Assembly (NCBI GenBank): GCA_964651045.1
Contig: CAZYVD010000006.1
Location: 1 to 64,000 of the forward strand
From: CAZYVD01 sp964651045
Lineage (GTDB): Bacteria > Zhuqueibacterota > QNDG01 > DSAB01
DNA length: 64,000 nt
Direction of reading: 5' to 3'
Position 1 is the stretch's first letter. The number at the start of each line of letters is the position of its first letter. The notes beneath the pieces were generated by a model. It did no database searches. It had not been told where the DNA came from and worked only from the letters and a program-made list of their open reading frames with translations. Position numbers and translations under genes: made by a program. This document shows, piece after piece, positions 1 to 8,718 of this stretch.

Positions 1-124
1 GTGCCGGGTGTCCTGTATAGTATGAACTTACTGCGTGTGGCACGACCCTTGTGGTTGTGCATAACTAAATAATGATTGTTGATCTTCAGAGACTCTTTCC
101 TCTTTAGAGTTTAAAGGGGGAAAC

Positions 125-157
125 AGACTTCCGAAGTCTTTGAGACTTCGGAAGTCT
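125..157. repeat. Perfect 15-bp hairpin built of four heptamers
   Basis: Two 15-base arms (125-139 and 143-157) are exact reverse complements around a 3-base loop. Each arm is itself an inverted repeat of the heptamer AGACTTC around one central base, so the element contains four copies of one heptamer in alternating orientation. There is no long T tract after it, so it is a poor intrinsic terminator. It looks like a dispersed REP-like palindrome; that is inference from its shape. Confidence 0.6.
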
Positions 158-238
158 TAAGTTTGATTTCCTCTAAAGTTATTTTATTTTTGAGTCAATT
201 CGTTTTTAGAATAATTCTTCCATATCTATATTTAGTAC

Positions 239-268
239 TTGCTTTTTGGAGTATAGGATTTATATTAT
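239..268 (+). promoter_or_regulatory. Possible sigma-70 promoter for the nitronate-monooxygenase gene
   Basis: TTGCTT (239-244) and TATTAT (263-268) are separated by 18 bases, 40 bases ahead of the start codon at 308. The -10 is strong and the -35 is weak. Confidence 0.4.
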
Positions 269-307
269 TAGTTTAATCTATTCTTTCTTATTGGAGGTAG
301 AAGATTT

Positions 308-1435
308 ATGAATTCAGGGAAAATCCCGGAGTTAAAGATAGGCAAACTCAGGGCTAAGGTACCAATTGTTCAAGGTGGAATGAGCGTTGGTATATCATTA
401 TCAGGATTGGCTTCGGCTGTGGCAAAGGAAGGAGGAGTCGGAGTAATCGGTACGGCAGGAATCGGTATGCTTGAACAGGATTTCATGACCAATTATAGAG
501 AAGCAAACAAAAGAGCATTGAGAAATGAGATAAGAAGGGCAAGAGAAATAACCGATGGTATTATTGGAGTCAATATACTACTTGCACTGTCAGATTCAGA
601 TGAACTTCTGCTTACTGCTGTAGAAGAAGATGTAGATCTAATATTTCTTGGTGCGGGTCTTCCTTTAAAGAATCTTAAAAAATTACCAGCAGATAGATTG
701 AAGGATGTCTGTGCCAAGATTGTTCCAATAGTTTCTTCTGCAAGGGCTGCAAATATAATATTTCAGTACTGGGCAAGCAATTATGGTTATGTTCCAGATG
801 CAATAGTTGTGGAAGGCCCACTTGCTGGAGGTCATTTAGGTTTAAAGAGGGAACAGATAAACAATCCCGATTATAGATTGGAAAAGATTGTAGGCGAAGT
901 AATTTTTATTGTGAAAACTTATGAGGAACAATTTAATAAGACTATTTCAGTGATTGCAGCAGGTGGCATATATACAGGTGCAGATATTTATAAATTCATG
1001 AAGCTGGGAGTCCAGGGCGTGCAGATGGCAACAAGATTTGTAGCAACATACGAATGCAATGCAGAAGAAGAATTTAAGGAAGCATATATAAAATGCAGGA
1101 AAGAGGATCTGACAATAATTGAAAGTCCTGTTGGATTGCCGGGAAGAGCAATACGCAACACATTTCTGGAAGATGTTTCACAAGGCATCAAGAAACCATT
1201 TAAATGCCCATGGAAATGTCTAAGAACATGCGATTTCAAGGATGCACCATATTGTATTGCGCTTGCATTAACAAATGCGAAAAAGGGAAACATGAATAAC
1301 GGATTTGCCTTTGCAGGGGCAAATGCTTACAGAGTAGATAAAATTATCTCTGTCAAAGAATTGATCGATACTCTGCTGATTGAGTATGAAAGAGAAATGA
1401 TAATGATGAGTGGTAGTATAGCAGTGGAGAGATGA
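308..1435 (+). CDS. Nitronate monooxygenase / FabK-like NAD(P)H-dependent flavoprotein
   Basis: This is a TIM-barrel FMN enzyme of the 2-nitropropane dioxygenase family, which oxidises alkyl nitronates or, in the FabK branch, reduces enoyl-ACP. Visible motifs are the N-terminal VQGGMS segment (21-26), GTAGIG (48-53), the GPLAGGHLG loop with His176 (170-178), and the phosphate-binding AAGGIYTG (217-224) followed by GVQMATRF (237-244). A C-terminal cluster Cys300-x3-Cys304-x3-Cys308-x7-Cys316 could hold metal or an iron-sulfur cluster; I recall similar cysteines in an anaerobe-type subgroup. A GGAGG ribosome site precedes the ATG. It stands just upstream of a nucleoside phosphorylase, with no obvious shared pathway. 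Whether the substrate is a nitronate, an enoyl thioester or something else cannot be read from the sequence. Confidence 0.85.
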   Translation: MNSGKIPELKIGKLRAKVPIVQGGMSVGISLSGLASAVAKEGGVGVIGTAGIGMLEQDFMTNYREANKRALRNEIRRAREITDGIIGVNILLALSDSDELLLTAVEEDVDLIFLGAGLPLKNLKKLPADRLKDVCAKIVPIVSSARAANIIFQYWASNYGYVPDAIVVEGPLAGGHLGLKREQINNPDYRLEKIVGEVIFIVKTYEEQFNKTISVIAAGGIYTGADIYKFMKLGVQGVQMATRFVATYECNAEEEFKEAYIKCRKEDLTIIESPVGLPGRAIRNTFLEDVSQGIKKPFKCPWKCLRTCDFKDAPYCIALALTNAKKGNMNNGFAFAGANAYRVDKIISVKELIDTLLIEYEREMIMMSGSIAVER

Positions 1436-1487
1436 TACCCTTTTTGAAGGCATTGGTTAAAATACTAAATGGTATAATGAGGTGAAG

Positions 1488-2258
1488 ATGTCGCAAGAAC
1501 GATTTAATGCTCAAATGTTTGTATCCTGGTATGCTGAGAAGCAGGGTGTAGCCATAGAGGAACTTGGGGTTGCGCCTGTTGTGGTTCTTTCTTGGAGTCG
1601 AGAGATTATAAGGTCACTGGCCGACAACACGGGTGCTGTACTTTCAAATAAGTGGATGTATAAAGATCAGTATCCCATGTATACTGGAGAGGTAGATGGG
1701 AATCGAGTGTCGTTTTTATTTTCTCCTGTAGGCGCACCAGGAACTGTGATGTTTATGGAAGAGTTGATTGCATGCGGTGCCAGTGTAATCATTGGACTGG
1801 GAGCAGCAGGAAGCCTCCAGCCTGAGGCTCCTGTGGGAACTTTTATCATACCAACAGATTGTATCAGCGAAGAAGGGACCTCTGATCATTATATTGATAG
1901 AAATACAGATCTGTACCCAAGCAGAAGGCTTGTAGAAATCATCAGAAAGAGTTGTGAGAGGGATGGACATAATGTTCTATCTGGATCGTTGTGGACAACA
2001 GATGCACCATACAGGGAGTTTGTAAATAAGATTGAGGAGTATCGTAAGAGGGGTATATTGGGTGTAGACATGGAGACATCGGCAATGTATGCGCTTGGCA
2101 GTGTAAGGGGGGTTGATGTATGCAACCTTTTAGTGGTCAGTGATGAACTGTGGCATGAATGGAGACCAGAGTTCGGGTCGCCAGAGTTGCAGGAGAAGAT
2201 TCGATGTGCCGAGCGTGTAATACTTCGCTGCGTAGCAGATGGGGTTGTATGTGAATGA
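1488..2258 (+). CDS. Nucleoside phosphorylase (uridine/purine phosphorylase family)
   Basis: A PNP/UDP-phosphorylase fold enzyme predicted to cleave nucleosides with phosphate to base and ribose-1-phosphate. The family features visible are the phosphate/ribose loop region GLGAAGSLQPEAPVG, the substrate segment WTTDAPYRE and the conserved DMETSAMYAL, where the Met-Glu pair binds the ribose. The ATG at 1488 is chosen because GAGG (1479-1482) sits 5 bases ahead of it; a GTG at 1482 would overlap that site. A second paralogue lies at 43406-44197. The two share the TTDAPYRE and DMExSA segments but have different N-termini, so they may prefer different nucleosides. Base specificity is not readable here. 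Confidence 0.85.
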   Translation: MSQERFNAQMFVSWYAEKQGVAIEELGVAPVVVLSWSREIIRSLADNTGAVLSNKWMYKDQYPMYTGEVDGNRVSFLFSPVGAPGTVMFMEELIACGASVIIGLGAAGSLQPEAPVGTFIIPTDCISEEGTSDHYIDRNTDLYPSRRLVEIIRKSCERDGHNVLSGSLWTTDAPYREFVNKIEEYRKRGILGVDMETSAMYALGSVRGVDVCNLLVVSDELWHEWRPEFGSPELQEKIRCAERVILRCVADGVVCE

Positions 2259-2298
2259 ACCTTAAAGAGAAGTCCAAGTTACAGCGTAGGAGCAGATC

Positions 2299-3468
2299 AT
2301 GAAGAATAGAATTTTGTTATTAATAATCGTGACTGTCCTGCTGGGATGTTCAAAAAAGATATCACTTCCCACAGTAGAAGAGAGTTTGAGAGTTAAATTG
2401 GAACAATATCTGAAGCACAACTATACGACTCCAGAAGAGTACGTAATTAGCAAGTTCAATGATCATGATATAGTCTTTATAGGCGAATTCCACAGGATAA
2501 AGCAAAATGTGGAGTTGATTCAGCACTTGATCCCAATGCTATATAAAAATGGAATCTATATCCTGGGAACAGAATTTGGGAGAAGGGAGGATCAGCACCT
2601 TATTGATAGCCTGCTGAACAGTGCAAGATATGATGAGAATTTGGCACGTAGGATAATTTTTAACCAGTTTGTCCACTGGGGATACAGGGAATATGTTGAT
2701 ATATACAGGGCTGCCTGGCAACTGAATCAATCTATTTCAGAACAGGGTCGTAAGTTTCGAATATTAGGCTTGAACGATTCTCCAGACTGGAGTATTATCA
2801 GATCACAAAAAGATAGAGAAGATCCTGCTATAATGAGAAAGGTATGGAGAGGGGGCGGCGAGCATCTCTGGGCAAAGGTGATATTAGATGAAGTAGTTGC
2901 GAAGGGAGAAAAGGCACTAATTTATTGCGGAATTCATCATGCATTTACAGAATACAAGCAGCCGATATTTGATGAGCAAAAGAAGATGTTTATTCGGTTT
3001 GAAGAAGGAAGAATGGGAAACTTTGTCTACAATAAGATTGGGAAGAGGGCAATCACCATATATATGCATGCTGTTTGGCCATCTTGCCGTGGTTACAGTA
3101 AGCCAAATGTTTATCCTACGGATGGAATCATTGATGCAGTGATGGCAGGGATGGAGCCAAAATATCAGAGAGTCGGCTTTGATACCAGAGGAACACCATT
3201 CGGCAAATTACCCGGAGAAACGAGCATTTACAAACATGGATATGTGGATTTCTCACTGGAGAAGTTCTGCGATGGATATATCTACCAGATGCCGCTTTCG
3301 AAATATGAAGGAGTGACTCCAATAAAGGGATTTATAAATAATGAAAATATTGATAGGGCAAGGGCACAGTCGCCAAATCCATGGTTCAGAAATGCAACCA
3401 TAGAAGATTTCTACGATGCGTCAAGACAAAGTGCGGATATTAAAAAGAGGTTTGCCCGTTTCTGGTAA
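2299..3468 (+). CDS. Lipoprotein of the EreA/ChaN-like superfamily
   Basis: The N-terminus is a lipoprotein signal ending LLGC (Cys17), so the mature protein should be membrane-anchored outside the cytoplasm. The body has the signature spacing of the erythromycin-esterase/ChaN/Tiki superfamily: GEFHR (62-66), TEFG (91-94), GLND near 157-160 and GIHHA (211-215), which supply Glu and His residues for a metal or hydrolytic site. Members include macrolide esterases, haem-binding ChaN and Tiki proteases, so the chemistry is open. TAGGAG lies 6 bases ahead of the ATG. It follows the nucleoside phosphorylase by 40 bp and may be cotranscribed. The superfamily is fairly secure; the function is not. 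Confidence 0.65.
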   Translation: MKNRILLLIIVTVLLGCSKKISLPTVEESLRVKLEQYLKHNYTTPEEYVISKFNDHDIVFIGEFHRIKQNVELIQHLIPMLYKNGIYILGTEFGRREDQHLIDSLLNSARYDENLARRIIFNQFVHWGYREYVDIYRAAWQLNQSISEQGRKFRILGLNDSPDWSIIRSQKDREDPAIMRKVWRGGGEHLWAKVILDEVVAKGEKALIYCGIHHAFTEYKQPIFDEQKKMFIRFEEGRMGNFVYNKIGKRAITIYMHAVWPSCRGYSKPNVYPTDGIIDAVMAGMEPKYQRVGFDTRGTPFGKLPGETSIYKHGYVDFSLEKFCDGYIYQMPLSKYEGVTPIKGFINNENIDRARAQSPNPWFRNATIEDFYDASRQSADIKKRFARFW

Positions 3469-3474
3469 TATTGA

Positions 3475-4638
3475 TTAATTGTAAAATATCTTTTCCTTTT
3501 TGCATTTTTTAGGATCATGGTAGTAAAATCCAACACCATTCTTAACTACTTCTGCATATTTCGGAACATTATCTACCTCTATAGAGCGATCGGGATGCAT
3601 GATGGAATACTGGTGCATGATTTCGAGTACTACAGAACAGTGCTGTCCGACTCTTTTTTCCATTGGCCATCCCGATTCATCATATGGAACAAAGAGTTTT
3701 TTCTGTTTTGAAAGGCTCAGCAGGAATGGATCCTTACCGCTAAGCAGCAGATCGACTGTTTTCGGTCCAGTGGGCTGGTCAAGGAATGGTAGAGGTGCTT
3801 CAAGTAAAAATGGTAATGTATTTGAATAGTCTCCAATCTCACGGTGGGAGAGCCCCCTGAAACCACCTGGCGATGGTTCTACATGATTTTCAAATCCCTC
3901 CATTGCCTTTACAGTAAGAGAAGTCATTGTAGCGATTCGCATCGATTTTTCGGGGGCCACTATGCAGTTTGTAACAGGAAACATTGTCTCTGCACCATGA
4001 ATATCTATAGCCACGTCGACATTCTCTTTTTTCATCAGCTGCATGGCAGCATAGGTCACTCTTTCCATGAGAGGGCCATTAGCACGACCAGGCCATGTTC
4101 TGTTAGTATTTCTGACATCGAGATATGAAAGAAGCTGTTTATCTGGATAGTGTATGTAGACATCTGGATCGGGCCACTGGTCGAGAGGGGCAGCATTTCT
4201 GTTACCCATCCTGAACCTTTTTGTTCCCCACTTTGTGGGTATATCGAAAAATAGGGGGTAACCATCACCAGGCTTTGTATTGCGGCTTCCGCTGTTGTTG
4301 AATTGAGGGATGATTATAACAGTCCCCCTTTTAACAACACAATTTTCAATAAATACAAGGGCAGTCAATATTGCGGCAGGCTCGTTTGAATGAGTGTTTG
4401 CGATAATCAGAACCTTGCCACCTTCTTCCTTTCCCTCGAGGAAAAATACGTTAGTATCAGCGGTTGTACCCTTGATTTGTTTGCAGTAATCACTTAGCTT
4501 TACGACTTTTGTCACTCCAGGGCCAGCAACTATCGGCAATTGAAAGTGACGATGTTTATAGAATTGAATGGATGATACAACCATGATGGCAGCTATTATT
4601 AGAGATGAGATGATTTTAAAACGCATTATATGCGACAT
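3475..4638 (-). CDS. M14-type zinc carboxypeptidase / AstE-like deacylase, membrane-anchored
   Basis: A zinc peptidase of the M14/succinylglutamate-desuccinylase type. Zinc ligands fit His83-x2-Glu86 (THSNEP) and His214 (DIHGAE); Glu280 (LLEAP) fits the catalytic glutamate, and NRTWPG (179-184) resembles the substrate-binding Asn-Arg segment. Residues 10-25 form one N-terminal hydrophobic helix, so the enzyme is probably anchored with its catalytic domain outside. GGAG sits 8-9 bases ahead of the ATG. It is the last gene of the minus-strand operon that starts with a C69 dipeptidase, consistent with removing terminal residues or acyl groups from peptides. The exact substrate is unknown. Confidence 0.7.
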   Translation of the reverse strand: MSHIMRFKIISSLIIAAIMVVSSIQFYKHRHFQLPIVAGPGVTKVVKLSDYCKQIKGTTADTNVFFLEGKEEGGKVLIIANTHSNEPAAILTALVFIENCVVKRGTVIIIPQFNNSGSRNTKPGDGYPLFFDIPTKWGTKRFRMGNRNAAPLDQWPDPDVYIHYPDKQLLSYLDVRNTNRTWPGRANGPLMERVTYAAMQLMKKENVDVAIDIHGAETMFPVTNCIVAPEKSMRIATMTSLTVKAMEGFENHVEPSPGGFRGLSHREIGDYSNTLPFLLEAPLPFLDQPTGPKTVDLLLSGKDPFLLSLSKQKKLFVPYDESGWPMEKRVGQHCSVVLEIMHQYSIMHPDRSIEVDNVPKYAEVVKNGVGFYYHDPKKCKKEKIFYN

Positions 4639-4656
4639 GGTAAGGTCTCCACAAAA

Positions 4657-4812
4657 TTATCTTATTCGAAAAATTCTTAGTATGAAGGGAATTAGAACGA
4701 TCATATATAGTATGATCTTTTGTTTATTCTCCCTCTCGCTAATAAGATTCCATATTATCATGACTGCAATAAAGATGCTAATAATGTAGTATATTATCAT
4801 TATTAAAACCAT
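4657..4812 (-). CDS. Small two-helix membrane protein (51 aa), unannotated type
   Basis: A 51-codon reading frame between the permease and the M14 peptidase, in the same direction. AAGGAG stands 5 bases ahead of the ATG, a better ribosome site than that of the permease. Residues 2-22 and 33-48 are strongly hydrophobic and are separated by a charged turn of Glu, Arg, Asn, Lys and Gln, giving a helical hairpin. It ends 18 bp before the next start. I recognise no family. Position and topology suggest an accessory subunit of the neighbouring permease, loosely analogous to the small membrane subunit of TRAP systems, though it is much shorter than a DctQ protein. The reading frame and ribosome site are seen directly; the role is inference. 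Confidence 0.6.
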   Translation of the reverse strand: MVLIMIIYYIISIFIAVMIIWNLISERENKQKIILYMIVLIPFILRIFRIR

Positions 4813-4851
4813 TTTGTCTCCTTGATGGTTATTGTTGCACTCTTGCTTTGT

Positions 4852-6165
4852 TTACATGCTCCATTTTACAAGAAAGCCAAGTCTTGCACTAAAGATGATC
4901 ATAAATATTCCTACTGCTGTTATTATTATCCATGGCAGCCATGTGGCCTTGAGAAATGATTTATACGATCCCTTATATTCTGACATCATAACACTCAATC
5001 TGCCTATCAATGCTGTAGGAGGAAGTCCGTCGCCCAGAGGCCATATTATACTGAGTCCTGCAATACAGACAGTTGCATGAAGTCCGATGGAATCCAGAAA
5101 CCAGACGAGTGGAATACCGATTATTGCTGCGCCTCCATATGTCAGTACTCCTTCTGAAACTGGAATAATGAATATCAGGAGAATATATAGGAGAACAAGA
5201 GGAGTACTTATAACCGCATATGATATTAGACCCCTGACACCAGTTGCTGTCATTATTTGCTGAAGAGATCCGACTATTGCCATTGTTGCCAGAAGAGGTA
5301 GAAGAAGTTTTACTGTTTCCTTAGAAAGAGTAAGAATGTTGATTTTTTTGGGACTCACAATCAATGCAACAATGGCCGCAATTGTAAATTCGAGTGGAAG
5401 GCCTAGTATTGGGACAGAGAATGGCCATATCCTGTAAGCAATTATCAATCCGAAAAAGGCCAAAAAGGGAAGAGATACTCTCCACCATTTCATTCCCTCC
5501 GGTACTTCGGCCATCTTTTGCAGTACTTGTTCCAGTTTCAGCTCTTTTTCATATCTCCTCCCGAGGAATAGAATTGAGAATGTACCAAGTAGAAGAACAG
5601 GGATCCCTAGAGGGAATTCGAATCCAACATAGGGGATGGCTGTGCCAGCCGATATTATCATTGCCCAGATATTGACTGGAGGGGCTGCTGCACTGAGTCC
5701 TGCTATGATGAATAGTATGGCAGCAACCCTCCTTTTGGGTATACCAAGATAACCGAGCGCTAATGCGCTTGGTGCTCCTACCGTGAGTATTGAAACGCTG
5801 CCTGCTCCAGTAAGCGCCCCAGGAATTAGAATGACAATCATAATCAGAAGAAGGGCAATTGTACGTTTGTAGTAAAACGCCTTTATTATTCCTCTGACTA
5901 CATAGTTAACTCCACCCGATTCGGAAATTATCTTTATAAATATCGTGGCAGTTACAAATACGAGCATGACATCGAGATATGTGAAGGTTCCTTCTACAAG
6001 GTGTCTGGGAAGTTGAAGAATCGATGGAGCTTTTATGATGCTACCTGCTACTCCACCAGCAATTGCCGAAACGAGCATACATATTTCGACAGATAGTTTT
6101 CTTAATGCGGCTACAACATATGCCGCTATCATGATCAGTAAGATGATTCCGATTTGTAAATACAT
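4852..6165 (-). CDS. Ion-transporter-superfamily permease (TRAP DctM / dicarboxylate-like)
   Basis: A 437-residue protein that is almost entirely membrane segments, with about 12 hydrophobic helices in two halves, as in the IT superfamily (DctM, CitM, Dcu, GntP-type carriers). Helix-breaking segments such as GALTGAGSVS (about 120-130) and the C-terminal PLGDGLPPTA resemble the paired re-entrant hairpins that bind anionic substrates in this superfamily. No canonical DctP or DctQ gene is adjacent; instead a secreted protein lies upstream and a 51-residue two-helix protein downstream. Operon context with two peptidases suggests uptake of peptide-breakdown products or organic acids. Substrate and coupling ion are not known. 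Confidence 0.7.
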   Translation of the reverse strand: MYLQIGIILLIMIAAYVVAALRKLSVEICMLVSAIAGGVAGSIIKAPSILQLPRHLVEGTFTYLDVMLVFVTATIFIKIISESGGVNYVVRGIIKAFYYKRTIALLLIMIVILIPGALTGAGSVSILTVGAPSALALGYLGIPKRRVAAILFIIAGLSAAAPPVNIWAMIISAGTAIPYVGFEFPLGIPVLLLGTFSILFLGRRYEKELKLEQVLQKMAEVPEGMKWWRVSLPFLAFFGLIIAYRIWPFSVPILGLPLEFTIAAIVALIVSPKKINILTLSKETVKLLLPLLATMAIVGSLQQIMTATGVRGLISYAVISTPLVLLYILLIFIIPVSEGVLTYGGAAIIGIPLVWFLDSIGLHATVCIAGLSIIWPLGDGLPPTALIGRLSVMMSEYKGSYKSFLKATWLPWIIITAVGIFMIIFSARLGFLVKWSM

Positions 6166-6180
6166 ATTATACTCGCAAAA

Positions 6181-6846
6181 CTATTTTGATTCAAAGACTT
6201 TTTTAAGCAAATCAACCATGTTTAGAGCATATTTAACCTGGGTAAATTTGATCTTATTCTCATTTGCAATCTTTGTAAAACGTCCATCTTTATTGCTGTC
6301 TTCTATGACTATTATATAGTCTGCAAATGGTGCAACTGCATCGATCATTTTCTCATTATCGCTTCCTGGTGCACCCCTTTTTGATTCTCCTCCCGCATGA
6401 ATAGCTATGATAAAAATGTTGTTTTTTTTGCAATATTTAATCAAATTGCTAAGGCGCTTCAATTCATCTTCGACAGTAAGACCAGAAGCACCCATACCCT
6501 TCAGGCTTGCACCAATTGCAAAGATAATTGTTTTGTATGGTGTGCCAGTTTTATACTTTTCCAGATCTGTCTTGATCTCAACATGAAAACCTTCTTTTGA
6601 CTTTGCCCCTCCAAGGCCCACACCACTCTTTATCATCTCGACTGTAGGAACATCACAATAATCATATTTAACGCCTGCCTGTTCCAGTATCACATTAACA
6701 GTATAGATATCTGCGCTCTGGCCAGCAGATGTTGTAAGCAGGGGCAGGTCAGCCTTTGGTATCTCATCGGCTGAGGAGCCAGAGGGAAGAGTAACCAAAA
6801 ACAGTGCAATCGAAAGAATGGTCAACACTCTATATATTACTTTCAT
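6181..6846 (-). CDS. Secreted protein, DUF6305-like
   Basis: The ATG at 6846 is preferred because GGAGG lies 5 bases ahead of it; an earlier in-frame ATG at 6858 overlaps that site. The first 25-30 residues form a signal peptide ending near SSA-DE. The mature part begins with an LLTTSAGQSAD segment followed by alternating strands and helices (for example TIIFAIGASLKGMG and FIIAIHAGGES), suggesting a Rossmann-like alpha/beta domain. From memory this pattern matches proteins grouped as DUF6305; I cannot confirm that here. Placed between a secreted dipeptidase and a permease, it could be an extracytoplasmic binding or regulatory component of the transporter. No catalytic motif is evident. Confidence 0.55.
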   Translation of the reverse strand: MKVIYRVLTILSIALFLVTLPSGSSADEIPKADLPLLTTSAGQSADIYTVNVILEQAGVKYDYCDVPTVEMIKSGVGLGGAKSKEGFHVEIKTDLEKYKTGTPYKTIIFAIGASLKGMGASGLTVEDELKRLSNLIKYCKKNNIFIIAIHAGGESKRGAPGSDNEKMIDAVAPFADYIIVIEDSNKDGRFTKIANENKIKFTQVKYALNMVDLLKKVFESK

Positions 6847-6869
6847 TTCAACCTCCATGAGAGTTCTTA

Positions 6870-8615
6870 TTATTTTTTATTCTTTTCGGTCTGTGGGGTC
6901 AGATTGTTATATTTGACTAGTTCCCTCAACCACCAGTCGGGATATCTTAAGGCTTTTCTCCTTCTCTCTTTAACATCATAAATCCACAGATGGTTGTACT
7001 TTACAAGAAGTTGGTCACCGAGTTCCCACCAGGCATTGATAACTAACTTTGCATTATTGTTGCAGTATTCTGTTAGAAATGCACGAGCCTTATCTGGTGA
7101 TTCTTTATAGAGGTCAAGTGCTCTTTTGTCAATATATTTTGTGCGCTCTACCGCTCCCTTTTCCCATATTTCCTGAGCCTTTCTCACATCCTGGATTGCA
7201 TAAGAATATACTACCTGTGTGTGAAAGTCCACATAATCAAAGGCCCACCTTGCACATGTTCTGTCAAACTTCCAGTGATCTCCAAATTTGAACGATTCTG
7301 GAATTTTTGTTACCCCCTGATAAAACGGCATGAAACAGCCAGTATCCTGAGCTCCAAGACCAATCCATACTATTCCACCGATTGGATTTGGAAGCCAGCT
7401 TCTACTTTGAGTGATTGTAATATATTCGGCTCTATTTACACCTATACACCTCGGTGTGTTGTACCGCTTTCCATCAACTTTAAATCCATATGGAAGATAG
7501 TTTGGATTTTGGAATGGTCCACCCTGTATCCCTCTCGCAGTCCAGAATTGGGTCCCATCAAACTTGTCTCTGAGAATAGTCATCACATCAGTAACAGAAA
7601 GCTTTTTGTCGGGCTTGATGGAAAAGGGGAACTCCATGTTTGGAGTATCGGGACTGAACTTTTTTGAAGGAGCTACAAGGTCAAAAAAGCGCCACATTCT
7701 TCCCCGGGACCCACCAGAACTAGAGGCGCTGTGTTCGCTCGGGCAGTAGGCCTTTTTCCAGCTAAATGGTTCTCCACTTTTTGGATCCCAGTAGCCATGT
7801 TCTACTGCATACGATTTAACATTTTTCGATGCCATGAAAAAGTTTTTATTTTTCAGGTCTATTTCACCAATTCTCGACTCATTGGGACAGACACTGACAT
7901 GATCATCCGGTACCCTCTGTGCACACCAGATTGCTCCTGGCTGACCCGATTCTGGTACCCAGAGAGGTCCAACAGGCATTATTTCAAATATCCAGACTTC
8001 ATTGGGATCAGCAACTGCAAGCATTTCACCAGAATCTGTATGCCCATATCCATATTTGACTGCAAGTTCTCCCATAATCTTTATAGCCTCTCTTGCCGTT
8101 TTTGCTCTTTCCATTGCAAGAAGAGTGAGCATTGTTATATCGAATTTTGGTGCTGGTGTGTTGTTTCTCATCTCTCTTCTACATCCGATTGTAGACTCTC
8201 CTATTGCAACCTGGTTGTCGTTCATATATCCAAACATTCCGTGAAGATAGCCGTATGTGTGAGCAACCTGAGGGATTTCGAGTCCATTGAAATTATCATC
8301 AAGGTCATCCCACCTCAATCCCTTTTCAGGAGGAGTGGTTTTAAATTGATCGAGCCAGTAGATCTTTCTTTTTGCTCCTTTTGGATGATCAGCGGGTGGA
8401 ACATATCGCCAGGTCCAGTCGCATACTCCGCAGTCGCATGTGTGTGTGGTTATTACAGAGCCGTCTACAGAAGCATCTTTTCCCACTATTACAACTGTAC
8501 ACATGTCTCTGCAGACAGAGGGGTCACACGATTCACAAACTTGAGAATATGATGTTTTAATATTGATGAATAGAATAAATATAAAAATGATCAGGAATGC
8601 TTTTTTAAGCTTCAT
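6870..8615 (-). CDS. Secreted C69-family dipeptidase
   Basis: Peptidase family C69 enzymes are N-terminal-nucleophile hydrolases that cleave dipeptides. After a signal peptide (about residues 1-25) comes the family start motif MCTVVIVGKDASVDGS, in which Cys39 should become the N-terminal nucleophile after processing. Further family features are the acidic GESTIGC segment and a WIFEIMPVGPLWV block. The length (581) matches larger secreted members. AGGAGG precedes the ATG. It is the first gene of an operon with a secreted protein, a permease, a 51-residue membrane protein and an M14-like peptidase. It probably releases amino acids from dipeptides outside the inner membrane for uptake by the permease. 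Confidence 0.8.
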   Translation of the reverse strand: MKLKKAFLIIFIFILFINIKTSYSQVCESCDPSVCRDMCTVVIVGKDASVDGSVITTHTCDCGVCDWTWRYVPPADHPKGAKRKIYWLDQFKTTPPEKGLRWDDLDDNFNGLEIPQVAHTYGYLHGMFGYMNDNQVAIGESTIGCRREMRNNTPAPKFDITMLTLLAMERAKTAREAIKIMGELAVKYGYGHTDSGEMLAVADPNEVWIFEIMPVGPLWVPESGQPGAIWCAQRVPDDHVSVCPNESRIGEIDLKNKNFFMASKNVKSYAVEHGYWDPKSGEPFSWKKAYCPSEHSASSSGGSRGRMWRFFDLVAPSKKFSPDTPNMEFPFSIKPDKKLSVTDVMTILRDKFDGTQFWTARGIQGGPFQNPNYLPYGFKVDGKRYNTPRCIGVNRAEYITITQSRSWLPNPIGGIVWIGLGAQDTGCFMPFYQGVTKIPESFKFGDHWKFDRTCARWAFDYVDFHTQVVYSYAIQDVRKAQEIWEKGAVERTKYIDKRALDLYKESPDKARAFLTEYCNNNAKLVINAWWELGDQLLVKYNHLWIYDVKERRRKALRYPDWWLRELVKYNNLTPQTEKNKK

Positions 8616-8689
8616 GGTTTCCTCCTATGATATGATGTTTAAATAAGGCTCAATAGATCAGATTATGTTTGATTGAAAATATTTTACTT

Positions 8690-8718
8690 ATTCTACAAAA
8701 ATAATAATAGAAATTCAA
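8690..8718 (-). promoter_or_regulatory. Sigma-70 promoter of the dipeptidase operon
   Basis: On the minus strand TTGAAT (8718-8713) and TAGAAT (8695-8690) are 17 bases apart. The predicted start, near 8683, gives a leader of about 68 bases before the dipeptidase ATG at 8615. Confidence 0.5.

Larger units (their letters stand above)
1..307. other. Left-edge intergenic region
   Basis: No convincing complete gene lies here. Frame 1 is open from the window edge to a TAA at 70-72 and could be the last 23 codons of a gene lying mostly outside the window, but nothing recognisable is encoded. The stretch holds a perfect nested hairpin (125-157) and a plausible promoter (239-268) for the gene that starts at 308. 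The rest is AT-rich with no other structure that I can see. Confidence 0.5.

Noticed and set aside
38..53. TGGCACG-N4-TTGTG, a sigma-54-like site at the left edge
   Set aside because: The -12 GC is GT here, the nearest gene start is 255 bases away, and the stretch may be the end of an off-window gene.
1..72. Open frame from the window edge to TAA at 70-72
   Set aside because: Only 23 codons with no recognisable motif; cannot be told from chance at a sequence edge.
7731..8552. Long plus-strand frame (273 codons) opposite the C69 dipeptidase
   Set aside because: It is antisense to a well-supported gene, rich in Cys, Phe, Tyr and Ser as expected of an opposite-strand shadow, and has no family resemblance.
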